Part shown: positions 52,301-64,000 of the stretch, piece after piece | Layout of the letters: every line of letters begins with the position of its first letter | Numbering within the stretch: the first letter of the stretch is position 1 | Assembly (NCBI GenBank): GCA_013365325.1 | Contig: JABVXV010000172.1 | Span: forward strand, 1 to 64,000 | Reading direction: 5' to 3' | Length of the DNA: 64,000 nt | DNA from: Dipetalonema caudispina | Taxonomy: Eukaryota; Nematoda; Chromadorea; Rhabditida; Onchocercidae | The notes under the pieces: generated by a model | Database searches by the model: none | The model's input: only the letters and a program-made list of their open reading frames with translations | What the model was told of the DNA's origin: nothing | Position numbers and translations under genes: made by a program

Positions 52301-55300
52301 GGAAGAGAAGAAGAAATTACAGGTCCTTTTTGCATTGCTTACATATAATTATCCGAAATTCTAAAATGTAATTTCAATACTTTGATTTGCATTTTTTTTA
52401 GGAAACTGTTCGGGATTTAGAAGAACAACTCGAGGAAGAAGAGCAGGCACGCCAGAAACTTATGCTTGATAAAGTAAATGTGGATCAGCGATGGAAAAAA
52501 TTGGAAGAAAAGCACGCCGAGCTAGCCGATTCTTACGAAAAGGTTCGTCCATTGTATAGATGGAAAAGCTGGAGTTAAGATTTTACGGTTTTAATTTCTG
52601 TTTCTGATCACTGACAATTAACCAAACCAATACGTCAAATAAAAGGAAAATGAATTTCATGGTAATTCGAAGAAAGTAATAAACACTTTTTTTATCACTA
52701 GCCTTCTTTGATTAATCGCTTCATGAAAGTTATGGCACAGCTGAGGTTGTCTTGAAAAGTTTTTATTCTTACGACATTTTCATAAGAAATTTAATTATAC
52801 TTTACCATAGTTTATGTTTACATCGTGTTCTACTCAGATCACAACTGTTTGCTTTTTCAGTTACTTAAGGAAAAGAAAAATATAGAAGAACGAGCAGCGC
52901 AGCTGTCGAATCATCTGTTAGAAGAGGAAGAAAAGGCAAAGCATGTTGGAAAACAACGTTCTCGAGTTGAGATGCAATTACAAGAGCAGGAACAAGAATT
53001 AAAGAAGGAAAAGCAGGTGAACTTACTATGGACTTTTTTGTTTTCAAATGTGATTTGTTTATAACATAGTATATGGGACTGATATTCATATTTATCCAAA
53101 CGAATTCTTTTAAGATAAGAACAGAAGTTGAACGTCTCAAACGAAAGCTTGAAGTAGAAATGGAGGAACAAAAAGAATTGCTTGAAGAGAAACGAAACAA
53201 ACTAGAAGAGTTGAATTCATTGCTCAGCAAACGCGAAGAAGAATTAACGACGCTTTTGACGAAGTTTTTGTTTTTTAAATTTGATTTCTAAGATTCTACC
53301 TATTCTGAGAAGTTTACTTATTGCTAAATTTTATCACAAGGCAGCTTTGATATTTCCGAAAAATCGAGAGCAGTACCGATGCCGAATGGAGAGCCGGTGA
53401 TCTTTTCAGCATCATTTCTGAGACCAACGTTTGGAACTTTTACAGGTCAGATGAAGACAGCGCTAACAATGTAATTTTGCAAAAGCAGATTCGCGAATTG
53501 GAGTCAGCACTAGAAGAATTGAAGGAAGATCTTGATAATGAAAAAGCGTTACGTGAAAAAGCTGAAAAAATTCGTCGTGATCTTAATGATGATTTGGAAA
53601 CGCTGAGAACGGAATATCTGGAAGCAGCCGATAAAACGGCCATATCACTTGAAATACAGAAGAAGAAGGACGAAGAACTCAAAGAGCTGAAGGTATTTTC
53701 TTTGTTTTGCTAATATCAGTTTTTTTCCTTGCAGTCAAAGAGGAAAAGTGGAATAAGGTTTCCATCATAAAAGAGAAAGTAGCAACTGCGCATTTGGTTT
53801 GTTCCCTTAAGATTGAATTTGTTGCTTTCTCGAATTTTACTGTATCTAATTCCATTTTTGTTGTAGAATAGCGAGAAAAACTCCAAAATAATAAATTTAT
53901 TGGTTCCTTTGTTGTAGCGCTCTCTTGAATCAGCTAATGCCGCTAATGATGCTAGAGCAGAAGAATTAAAGCAAAAATATCAAAAGCAGATCGAAGAATT
54001 GGACGAACAGGTCAGTTCATACAATTCATTGTGGAATTATCGGGATGCTTTATTTGTCGTTGTTTTTTCTTCCAACAGAGTATGAAAGGCAAGCTCAAAA
54101 CATTGATAGATCAGCTAACAATGGATTATATGAAAAGAATGAATGACATATGTTTTGTGAAAGTCTTGCTATTAGCAAGAAACATGCTGTGAATTTGACC
54201 GATAAGCATATTTCTTCATTTGTTTTATTTATTTTTCAGGTTGAACAACAAAAACGGATACGTTCTCAAGTTGAAAAGACGAAAAATTCACTGGATATCG
54301 AAAAGGCATCCTTAGCTGCTGAATTAACCGTGGTACAGGCAGCAAAAGCTGAAGCGGATAAAAAACGTAAACAAGCGGAAACGGCATGTGTGGAATTGAA
54401 TGCCCGGATAGCAGAACTCGATTCAGCAAAGTCGGCACTTACCCAGCATCTTGCAAAAGCACAAAGTGAACTGGATTCCGTGGTGAAGCAAAAAGAAGAA
54501 GATGAACAGAATGTTTCAGCATTACAACGGAAAATAACACTTCTTGAACAGCAATTAGCAGAAGCACAAGATCAGTTGCAGGAAGAAACCAGAAATAAAC
54601 TAGCAATGCAAACAAGAGTACGACAGTTGGAAGATGATTTGGCGGAATCACTTGAAATGCGCGAAGAAGTGGAACTTAAACGAAAGGAATTAGAAGGGGT
54701 GGAGGATTTTTTCTAGTAAATTTAAATTTTATGATTCAGATTCTGTGTGTATCTGTATCTGTTTGCATATATATATTCGTTTAATGATCATTTTGTTATT
54801 TACGTCGTGCTTGTTTGTTAAGCAATATTTTTTAAGCAGCTGGATAGCGTACGAATAGCACTGACAGATGCGAAAAAGAAGGCGGACGAGGGTGTATTGC
54901 AACAGATGGAAGAAATGAAGAAGAAAGCGCAACGAGATCTCGAAGTAACTCAGAAAACATTGGCCGAAATGGAGGTAGCACGTGATCGTGTCGAACGATC
55001 CAAACGAAAATTGCAGCAAGAGGTATCTTTTCCATCGATGCTTACATTAAGGTCATTTTCATTGAGTAATATATAGGATCATTTCATTTCTTTGCAAGAA
55101 GTACATTATTTTTGCTGTAGTTTATTCCTGTTTCAGGTAGAAGATGCTAATATTGAGCTTAATAACGTGAGAACGTATTCGCGCGATCTGGAAAAGAAAC
55201 AGCGAAGATTTGATCAGCAATTAGCAGAAGAAAGAGCCAATCTTCAAAAAGTAAGAAATCTTGAAAGATCAGTAACTACGATTATACAATTTGCAGTAAT

Positions 55301-58300
55301 GTTGCTTGAATCGATTCGATAGTGGTTCAGATTAAACAGATAAAACTTATGTAAATTTGGAATTGTATGTCAAAAAATAAGCTAACGACACTTAAATACG
55401 CAAATAATTAATTCCAAAACTATTATCTGCAGGTTGTGAATGAACGCGATGCACTTGCACAGGAGTCTCGCGACCGTGAGACGCGCATTTTATCACTTAA
55501 CAACGATCTTGAAAGTTTACGCTCTCAATTGGAAGAATCGGAACGTGTAAAACGTATGCTACAGATGGAGCTTGATGAGTCGGTCAGTTTTGCATAAAAT
55601 GAAGTAAGAAGAAAATGAAAGTCAAAGAAGCCACATCATTTTAGAAGTGTGGGGGAAAGATTAATAGCAATAATATGGATGTAGAAAGTGAGAATCGCTT
55701 TTGCAGTGATGTCATAGTTTTGGATAATTTCTTTTGAACAGTGTTGTTGTTTGTTCTTGAGCTTCCTCCGCAATTTCTTCAGGTATCCTCAAAGGATGAC
55801 GTGGGGAAGAATGTGCATGAGTTAGAGAAAGCAAAACGTCAACTGGAAGCGGAGTTGCAAGAACAACGAGCGCAAGTTGAAGAGCTAGAAGATGCTGTTC
55901 AAATAGCGGAAGATGCTCGACTTCGATTGGATGTCAACCTTCAGGTATCTTGTTTGTGCACTGTTAAATGGTAGCTTTTTCATGTTCTTTTTGCGATTTC
56001 CCACTCCAGTTAGCTGCAATTATGTGTGAGCATCACTTCAACAAATGTAATCAATTTAAATTTAAATTATTTTATAGGCTTTGAGAAGCGAGCAGGAAAG
56101 GATGCTGGCTGCAAAAGAGCAGGAAAGTGAAGAGAAGCGTCGTTCATTGCTGAAGCAAATCCGAGATCTCGAGAATGAGCTTGAAAATGAGCGCCGTACA
56201 CGCGTAAGATTTGTTTTTTTTTCCTTCTTTTCTTCATGAACTTTAGTTTCCACGCCATGATGGGAAATTACAAGGGATCTAAACTGCAGTAATTTTTTTT
56301 CCAAATCCAATAGACTCATTTTTAGACCGGTGCCGTTTCTAACAGGAAGAAGATTGAATCGCAGTTGATGGAAATGGAGCAGCAGTTAGAACTTGCCAAC
56401 AGATTGAAAGATGATTACAGTCGACAGTTCAAAAAATATCAGCAAATTATCAAAGATATGCAACATGATAATGAAGAAGTTCGACAATCGAAAGAAGAGC
56501 TTGCAAATTCTTTGCGTGAAATGGAACGGAAGTAAGCTTCTTCCTTTGTTCACCGCTTGTCTTTTTACTCGGTTATGCATCACATGCTCATGCGGTGACT
56601 GTAGCATCTCTTGTTCTCTTAGAAGAGGGTCACGATATGAAGTGTTAAACCGTTATTTTTGCTTATTGTTTTTTTTCTTTTCTTCTTTTTTTTGCAATTT
56701 AATAAACTAGCTACAATCTGTCCATGGTTTACTCTCTCATAACTTAAGTATTCTCTATTTTGTTTTAATTCATCTTTGAAGTTCCCTTTCTAGCCATGGA
56801 GTAATTTATAGATTGCGTACACTTGATGCTGAAAATGCCCGACTATTGGAAGCCAATGAAAGTTTGATGAATCAAAAAAGACAGCTGGAGGCGGAAAAAG
56901 ATGAGCTGGAAGATGCAAGGAGTCGAGGAGGTGGTATGAATGTCGATGAACGTCGAAGACTTGAAGCAAAAGTTGCTGCTTTAGAGGAAGAAGTGGAGGA
57001 GGAGCAAAGTCTTGCTGAGCTAGCGCTTGATAAACAGCGTAAGGCGCAAATGCAGGTAAGGAGGATGGGAATTTCAGTAACATTCCTTCTTGTTCGTCAT
57101 TTTTTTTTGATGATAGTTGTTAAAAGGGAGGAGGAAAGTGTTATTTGAAAAAATGCAAGTACTCATGGATCATCCAAGCTTCATCCCGACGACATGGATG
57201 TTATTTTTTCAGTTCTGGACTTCATAGTTTAGCCGTTTTAGGATAGCATCTGTTAGTCAAAGTAGTTCCGTCATGTTTGCTTGATAGCACAACTCTTAAT
57301 GTTTATTCTCCGTGCGTGCTGCTATTACTATTAATGTTTTCTACTACTGTACATATTCTTTAATATTTCTGCATTAGGATGAGATATATAGGTTAAAAGA
57401 AATTTTTTTTCTTTTTGGAGAACTTATTACTATCTTTTATTTTTGAAGGTTGAACAGCTAACCACGGAATTGTCGGTTGAACGTTCTACAACACAAAAAC
57501 TGGAAACCGAAAAGCAAGCAATGGAGCGTGCAAATCGTGAACTCAAGAATAAAGTGTCGGAATTGGAAACATCTGCGCAAACTCGTTCTAGGGCTCAAAT
57601 AGCTGCACTTGAAGCAAAGATACAATACTTGGAAGAGCAGTATAATGCGGAAAGCCAAGAACGTGCTAACGCTACCCGACAAGTTAGTATATCATTCGTA
57701 CTATTTGCTTGTTTAGTTTGGTTTATTTATTTCGACTTATAAAGCCAATGGATCTTTTATGCGAATTTTTTATGTAGAGAAGTTACCAAAGAATATTACA
57801 TATGCGAATTCAGCATAAAATTATTAGCCTTTCCACTGCACTGAGCTAATAAATTTAATGAAACAGTTTGCTGGCTGGTATTATGGATGTCTTTTGGGAA
57901 GCCCATCATCTAGATGTCCAATATCATTTGCCAGCAGAAAAAACGCTGTATTAAATGGCCTAATAACTTTGATGGATTCCATTGAGGGATCTGGAAGATA
58001 TACAACGAGTATTTTTTTTTTTTTTTTTGGAGAGTCACTAATTCTTCTTCTGCCCCATTCACAGCTTGTCGCATATTTGAAGGTTTTTCCTTGCTGATGG
58101 AATAAAAAACATTGGAATTTCTTCGCTTTCCCTTTTAAGAATGTATTTTTCTGAATTCGATTTGATGTCCATTCAATTTAAACATTCTTTTCAGTATCGA
58201 CGTATTGAGAAGCGTTTGGCTGATGCGATATTACAGCTAGAGGATGAACGTCGAAATACCGAACAAAATAAGGAGCAGGTTTGTGATCACGGTTTTTTGA

Positions 58301-58903
58301 ACTCCAATTTATATGCTCCTTTTCTTTTCCTGGGAAATTATCATTTTCTATGTTGCAGGCAGAAAGAGAAAAAACTCGAGTAAGGCAAATTCGGCGACGG
58401 CTTGATGAAATGGAGGAAGAATTGATACGGGAACAAACAAAAGCACGGAATCTGCAACGAATGATCGATGATTTAAATGCGGCAAATGATACGTTAGCTC
58501 GTGATAACACTAGTTTGCGTGGACAGCGACGTCCAGTTCGTGATACGTTACTGAGCGGTCGACGTGTTCACTTGCGAAATAGTAGTCCACATGACGATTT
58601 GGATAGTATAGGAACTGAAGGTAATCTTTACAGTTATCCTTATATTAGGTTATTAATTTTAATTTAATTTTGTTTGACGCTTTCTGGTCTGGGAATTACT
58701 TGCTTACTTTTCATTATTATTCATTTTTTGCCCAGATATCCTGCCCTAATTTTGTTCAAGGATACCCATCCATTTTTCTTTCTAGCATTAAAATTTTCGG
58801 TTATTTTCCACTGTAGCAAATTGAAAAAGGATAAGAAAATCACTAAATTTCAGGTTCTGATATGACGGACGATGCAAAACGCGGCTTACCGTTGAAGGAG
58901 TGA
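44187..58903 (+). CDS. nmy: Non-muscle myosin II heavy chain
   Basis: This is the actin-based motor of contractile rings, cortical flow and epidermal elongation. I read 37 exons, all phase-consistent, giving 1968 residues, a full-length class II heavy chain. The motor lies in 14 exon segments from 44708 to 50477 plus exons 50569-50750, 50941-51125 and 51406-51682. Seen: P-loop GESGAGKT at 175-182, switch I NDNSSRF at about 243-249, switch II DIAGFE at 466-471, [20 protein letters not shown] with both reactive cysteines, and two IQ-like segments ([24 protein letters not shown]). The coiled-coil rod runs from about 845 to 1919. A non-helical tail of about 49 residues has [10 protein letters not shown] and GSDMTDDAK, which are casein-kinase-2-like sites. 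The rod is nearest to non-muscle or smooth myosin ([31 protein letters not shown]). Whether it is the nmy-1 or nmy-2 orthologue is undecided. Donors after 53263 and 54698 are weak. Confidence 0.96.
46279..46310. repeat. Poly-T run forming the acceptor of the P-loop exon
   Basis: About 31 T residues run directly into CAG at 46310-46312. This acceptor serves the exon that encodes the myosin ATP-binding P-loop (46313-46418). A length change here would alter the polypyrimidine tract of an essential exon. Confidence 0.8.
46758..46784 (+). CDS. nmy: 27-nt microexon in myosin loop 1
   Basis: Exon 7 of the myosin gene encodes QKQDLENVI (residues 210-218). It has an acceptor (CATTACAG) and a strong donor (GTAAGT), and both flanking introns are phase 0, so it can be skipped without a frameshift. 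It lies between SNSPSK and [11 protein letters not shown], that is, in loop 1 beside the nucleotide pocket. Vertebrate non-muscle myosins IIB and IIC have short alternative inserts at the same place. The flanking introns are 339 and 1019 nt, longer than most in this gene. Confidence 0.75.
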
Positions 58904-59204
58904 AATTTTGAAATATTACATATGCTTTTATGAAAGCAAAAGCAAGATTGGAAAGTTTTCCAATTTTTGACATGCCTTATAAAAAATTGTGTTGAGTCCC
59001 AAAATGTTACCAATGATGCCTTTTTTTGCATTTTGCTTCCCTATGGATTGCTCTGATTCATGCTGCGACAGTTCCCTTCCTTTTTTCTAGAACAGAATTC
59101 ATTGTTTGATATGCGAAGTGGTATTTATGATTTGCCATTTGGTTATTCACTTGAAATTAGAATAACAATATCTGATAAAAAAGCAGGTATTATCATTGTT
59201 ACTA

Positions 59205-59306
59205 TATTATTATATTATTATTATTACCTTTATTATTGTTATTTTATTATCACTACTGTTATTATCATTACTTTTATTATTACTATTATTATTATTATTA
59301 TTACTA

Positions 59307-59337
<31 letters not shown>

Positions 59338-59464
59338 ATTATTATTATCTTTATTATTATTATTATTATTGTTATTTATTATTACTATTATTATTATTAC
59401 TATTATTATTATTATTACTATATTATTATTATTATCTTTATTATTATTATTACTATTATTATTA

Positions 59465-59522
<58 letters not shown>

Positions 59523-59567
59523 CATTATTGTCATTATTATTATTATCATTATTATTATTGTTACTAC

Positions 59568-59639
<72 letters not shown>

Positions 59640-60002
59640 TTTATTAATAATAATTAAAGACTAATAATAATTTATTATTATTATTATCAGTTATCATCAT
59701 CATCATTATTATTATCAGTTAGTTTCAGTTATTATTGTTATCACTATCACTATCACTATCATTGTCGCTATTATTATCATTATTACTATTATTATTATCT
59801 TTATTATTATCATCATTATTATTATTGTTATTATTATAATTATATTGTCATTATTACTATTATTATCATCGTTCTTATTATCGTCATTATTATTATTGTT
59901 ATAATTACAATTATAATTATAATTATTATTATTATTATCGTTATTATTATCACCATTATTATTATTGTTATTATAATTATAATAATTATTATTATTATCA
60001 TT
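59205..60002. repeat. Long (TTA)n trinucleotide array
   Basis: Roughly 800 nt of TTA/TTAT units interrupted by TCA, TTG and CTA variants. The purest block is about 59465-59627, then TTTA units at about 59621-59645, and a more degenerate part with TCACTA repeats near 59738-59765. Plus-strand sequence is almost free of G. It begins about 300 nt after the myosin stop codon and may lie within the transcript. Confidence 0.9.
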
Positions 60003-60445
60003 ACTTTGAATACTGAATTGAAAAGTTGTTCATAGCGTTTATTACTGGTATACATCTTTGTTCGTCGTCAGTGTTCTCTTGTGTTTACTGTTTTAAAAGT
60101 TTAACTATTTCAAATTTAAAAAAAAGCTTTGATTACTTAGGAAATGATGACAGCAGATATGATTACTGTTACTGTTGCTAATAGTAGTGCTTACTACTAC
60201 TTTTGCTACTAATATTAAGTATCAGTACCCTCTTACTGCTACTTAATCTAACACAATTTTCTTTCCTATTTTGCTATCTTTCATTTTTCTACTTTGGTTT
60301 ACTGTTTCATCTATCATCCTTTTTTTTTGGGTCATTTATTGGTTATTATTTATATACGATGTTGTATGATGCGCATGATGTTTTTCTTTTTTTTTTTTTT
60401 TTTTTATTATTGCTGAAGTCATTTCATGAAAATAGAACCATAAAC

Positions 60446-60530
60446 ACACACACACACATACACAGACATACACACAAACACACATACACATACACACACA
60501 CATACACATACACATACACAAAACATACAT
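60446..60530. repeat. CA-rich (ACACACAT/ACACATAC) microsatellite
   Basis: About 85 nt of ACACAT, ACACAC and ACATAC units. On the opposite strand it has the same composition as the TG-rich repeat at 39.1 kb, so both are members of one microsatellite class. Confidence 0.8.
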
Positions 60531-62774
60531 ACATACGTTGTACATCATCATCGTTCCAAAAATGCCCTTCACTATATAACCGGTGCCTCCGTTATGTATT
60601 GTGCACCTTTTCACCAATCTTGAATTCCGTACATTCCTGAACTAACTCATTATCTTACTGCTTTATATGTTTACAATGAATATTTGAAACTGTTTATTCA
60701 AAGCATTTGTTTGTCAGTAAAAGAAAAAAAAAAAAAAAAAACTTTTTAAAATTAGTTATGGTTTTTTGCATTTTTTTTTTTTTTTTTAAACTAAACGAAT
60801 TGAATACAATCTATGCAGTAACATATCCATTAAACTTTTTGGAAAAAGATGGAACGAACTTCAGTTATCACTTTTGATAAAATAATTCGAAATTTATCGA
60901 AAAGAAATGATGAAGTTCAGAAGAGATTTATACTTCATTTAAAGCTTATTCCTGTAACAATACGAATAATTATGCTGATGATATTGAAAGATTTGTTCAG
61001 GATTGGGTAGAAACTTGAGGTAATACAATTGAAGCCAAAACGGAAAAGGAAATTTTGTATCGGCTAACATTTCATTAGTGATTTATTTCCGACTCAATAT
61101 GGGGAATGCGATCACTGATGAAATGTCGTCTGATGAAAATTGTTTCATCCATCCTTCTTAGCTAAATTTAGCAAAATGATATAAAAAGGCAAAAAATTTT
61201 GTTCTACATCCATTTGTTTCTTTTTTTTTTTCACATAGATCAAATCATATGCTATTTAATACACCAATTTTAATTTGGATGATCTAATTTAATTTGAATT
61301 TGTGGGAAATCTTCAAACAGTTCCATTAATATTATTTTCTGTGTTTGTGGAAACAATTTGTTATTAACCAATTATGATTAGTAAGTTGTTGATTTTAAAT
61401 CACTTATTTCTCTTCATATGAACCAAAATTGCATCATCAATTTGATCATCTCTTTTTTTTTTTACTACAATTTCAAAACAAAAAGAGAGTAATCCAGCGA
61501 AATCATGTAAACAATTATTGTCAAATGGTGGAAAAAGTTTACGGATCAGGGTATATGTATTTACAAGAATACCCTACCAATCTGTTAATCTTACATTTCC
61601 TATCAATTATTTATCATTTTCATCCGGTGAGGTTTACTTTTCTGATATTTTCTTCACGTCTGTTTTATTTTTTTATCAACTGCATTGATTAAATGATCCG
61701 GAAATGAAGCCTCACGTAAATGTTTATTCATTCAGCATTTTTCCTACCGGTAACTTTAATAACACAGAAACTCATTTCTTAGAAAATATTATCATAATGG
61801 TAATATATGATTTGTCTTTCAGAAGTACCTGCTATTATTTTGTCTTCCAGAAGTATTTGCAATTATTTCAATTAATTTCGAAATTTTTCCCATTGTAAAT
61901 TTTTTTCATTTTATTCGATAAAGGTAAAGGTTTTAATCTTTCACTTTTGTCTCATAAAGTTCCCTTATTATGGAAAGGAAATGGTATAACATTCACTTTT
62001 CGTTCCATTTTTTTTTTTTTTTTCTTTGCATTTGAATAAAAAGCTAAGGAGAAATTTCATTCTTTTTGAAATTCATCATAAGTGGAGAAAATTTTTCTTT
62101 CATTCCATAAAATTTTGATATTCAAAATTGGTTTCTTTTATTTGTTATGCTATTAATTTGATAAGGCGTATTTTCCTCAACTAAATCATTCTGTAATTCA
62201 ATTCAGCAAATGTTTAGGCATTTCTAAACATTTCGATCATTTAACAGCTATATTTAAAAGAACCTGATAATTTGGTCAGAAAAAGAATTATCATAAAGAG
62301 CAACGATAACTTAAAGCATCTTATATATGTATGTATGTCCACTATAATATAGTACAGAAAATGAGGTTAATGAGTAAATGGCCCAATGAAGCGAACAGAA
62401 CAGCAAAGTTGCAAACATATTTATGATAATAGTAAAATTAATTGAAATTCCATCGAAAGATATATGTACCATCATCGATGGGAATTACTGGAAATTATTA
62501 AACAATTCATTTATTGTTTATTAAATCTACAAAATATTTTTTTCTATGATTACAATAATAATATAATATTATATGCATGAATAATTTCTGAAAGAGTGAA
62601 TTTTTTTTTTTTTAATTTGATTATGCTTCTGAAAATAATTATCGTAATATTTACTTTATTGTTGTGTAAAGATTGATATTTTTAAATGTTTTTAAATGAA
62701 ATATTAGCATCAAATTATAGCAAAACAATATAATTAGTGGTTTGAATCCTTGCTCAATCAAATAACAAGCAATA

Positions 62775-63936
62775 ATGGATTATTCATTAAAATGGATTCT
62801 TTTCATACTACTTCTTCCAGAAATAACACAATGTTCTATCAATGTTTTACCAGGTAAAACGATGTTTATGGCCAATAAAAAATGAGCATATTTCATTGAT
62901 ATCGTTGATTTGCAAGTATCAAACAAATAAATGATTAAGTTTTATCAATTATTAAGCCAAATTCTATGCCGGCAGAAATTTTTGCCATTAGCTGTGGAAG
63001 TAGAAAGAAAGTAAATTGATATAACAATTTTTTGAAAATTTTAAAAATTTCATGAAATCAGTTTTTAAACTAAAACGTAGAAATTTTCGAGCTAAAATAT
63101 GAAATTTACCATTATTTTTTATTACAGGTTTTACATTCGAAGAATTAAACGGCAAAGGAAAAATGTTCTATGGTCCACCATCTCAATTTCCATCCCTTCC
63201 TCCATTTTGCTTCCCACCGAGACAGGCAGCACCAGCAGCACCAGCAGCAGCACCAGCACCACCAGCAGCACCAGCAGCACCAGCACCAGTACCAGTAGCA
63301 CCAGCACCAGTGCCAGCAGCACCAGCACCAGCAGCACCAGTAGCACCAGCACCAGCAGCACCAGTAGCACCAGCACCAGCAGTACCAGTAGCACCAGTAG
63401 CACCAATGCCACAAGCACCAGCGAAAGGACCATTTATAGCCAAGAGTATTTGGTGGTGTCCACCTATGTATCCTGCTCCGGAATATCCTCAAGCTCCGCA
63501 ATATCCTCAAGCTCCGCAATATCCTCAAGCTCCGCAATATCCTCAAGCTCCGCAATATCCTCAAGCTCCGCAATATCCTCAAGTTCCGCAATATCCTCAA
63601 GTTCCGGACTATCCTCAAGTTCCGGACTATCCTCAAGTTCCGGAATATCCTCAAGTTCCGCAATATCCTCAAGTTCCGCAATATCCTCAAGTTCCGCAAT
63701 ATCCTCAAGTTCCGCAATATCCTCAAGCTCCGCAATATCCTCAAGCTCCGCAATATCCTCAAGCTCCGCAATATCCCCAAGTTCCGCAATATCCTCAACC
63801 TCAAGTTCCACAAATTCCACAAGATCGGCCGATTGCTGGTGGAGGAATGGTAGGGTCATCGTTTTATGGTATGTTTGGAGAAGATTCCGATCCAGGTTTC
63901 AATGGATTCGATCAGTTTCAGATAAGATACACGTAA
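62775..63936 (+). CDS. Secreted Ala-Pro and YPQ-hexapeptide repeat protein
   Basis: Not recognised as a named family. Two exons, 62775-62853 and 63128-63936, join in phase to 295 residues. Exon 1 supplies a clear signal peptide (MDYSLKWILFILLLPEITQC). Exon 2 encodes a short FEELNGKGKMFYGPP region, an Ala-Pro tract at about 60-124 made from GCACCA-type DNA units, a WWCPPMYPAP linker, and then about 17 full copies and one partial copy of YPQ(A/V)P(Q/D/E) at about 145-250. Each copy comes from an 18-nt DNA unit. A 45-residue Gly/Asp/Phe-containing end closes the protein. There are no membrane helices after the signal, so export is likely; a cuticle, eggshell or sheath component or a secreted antigen is possible but unproven. 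The antisense strand is open through the repeats because the unit length is a multiple of three. The window ends 64 nt after the stop, so the 3' end is incomplete. Confidence 0.75.
63227..63421. repeat. GCACCA/GTAGCA minisatellite coding for Ala-Pro
   Basis: About 195 nt built from GCACCA, GCAGCA and GTAGCA units in the plus-strand frame of the secreted repeat protein. Third positions are almost invariant, which points to DNA-level expansion. Confidence 0.85.
63481..63798. repeat. 18-bp coding minisatellite (17 full units)
   Basis: Units follow CCTCAAGCTCCGCAATAT. Variation is limited to a few sites: GCT/GTT (Ala/Val) and CAA, GAC or GAA (Gln, Asp or Glu). By position the Ala/Val state runs in blocks: five Ala, eight Val, three Ala, one Val. 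Acidic variants sit in the first unit and in units 8-10. Confidence 0.9.
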
Positions 63937-64000
63937 AGGCAGAAATAGTCTTTTTTCCACTTTGTACTTCACTGTATCCAAATATTTATATATATTTTTT

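Larger units (their letters stand above)
58904..62774. other. Myosin 3' flank, TTA array and intergenic spacer
   Basis: The 3' untranslated region of the myosin gene begins here; no canonical AATAAA is evident before the TTA array. After the array there is a CA-rich repeat at about 60446-60530, poly-A/T runs near 60723-60787, and AT-rich sequence up to the repeat-protein gene. Open frames in the array encode only poly-Ile, Leu or Tyr. No other gene is supported. Confidence 0.55.

Noticed and set aside
54229..55035. Antisense open frames opposite the myosin rod exons
   Set aside because: Shadows of biased coiled-coil codon use (Glu/Lys/Gln-rich sense strand); the sense exons are unambiguous.
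59060..59664. Plus-strand frames up to 195 codons in the TTA array
   Set aside because: Poly-Ile, Leu or Tyr translation of a trinucleotide repeat, open in all three frames.
60203..60640. 145-codon plus-strand frame and its antisense partner
   Set aside because: Composed of T-runs and the CA-rich microsatellite (Thr/His repeats); no start context or homology.
63481..63798. Regularly spaced repeat resembling a CRISPR array
   Set aside because: Units are contiguous with no spacers and lie inside a coding exon of a eukaryote.

Overview
The window looks like nuclear DNA of a parasitic nematode, most likely a filarial or related spirurid. It is very AT-rich, and poly-T/poly-A runs of 15-31 bases are scattered throughout. 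The genes are intron-rich with short exons. Splice acceptors are of nematode type (short T-rich stretch, then CAG or TAG). One gene carries the nematode-typical cysteine-rich DB module. Identifications rest on reading spliced translations by eye against remembered family sequences; no search was run, and the genus is an inference.

Layout. 1-4.1 kb: gene-free, low complexity. 4.1-6.6 kb (-): NudE/NDEL1-type dynein regulator (nud-2 like). 8.8-10.3 kb (+): Rac GTPase of the CED-10 type. 12.2-16.5 kb (+): C2CD5-like C2-domain protein in 12 exons. 16.5-26.5 kb: mostly gene-free AT-rich DNA with one doubtful small minus-strand coding candidate. 26.6-28.2 kb (-): intronless secreted DB/FN3/Ig protein. 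30.4-33.1 kb (-): histone PARylation factor HPF1. 34-44.1 kb: gene-free, with several microsatellites. 44.2-58.9 kb (+): complete non-muscle myosin II heavy chain, 37 coding exons, 1968 residues. 59.2-60.0 kb: long TTA array. 62.8-63.9 kb (+): secreted protein made of an Ala-Pro tract and about 17 copies of a YPQ-rich hexapeptide.

How the genes relate. NudE (dynein/LIS1), Rac and non-muscle myosin II all act on the cytoskeleton and cell shape, but they are separate transcription units and no operon is evident. HPF1 is a nuclear PARP cofactor, C2CD5 is a calcium/lipid-binding trafficking protein, and the DB/FN3/Ig and YPQ-repeat proteins are predicted to be secreted. Exon phases were checked for the Rac, C2CD5, HPF1, NudE, myosin and YPQ-repeat models and are consistent throughout. 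The most informative unusual features are the HPF1 gene with a probable GC-AG intron, a 27-nt in-frame microexon in myosin loop 1, an out-of-frame upstream AUG overlapping the myosin start, and the recently expanded repeat protein at the right end.
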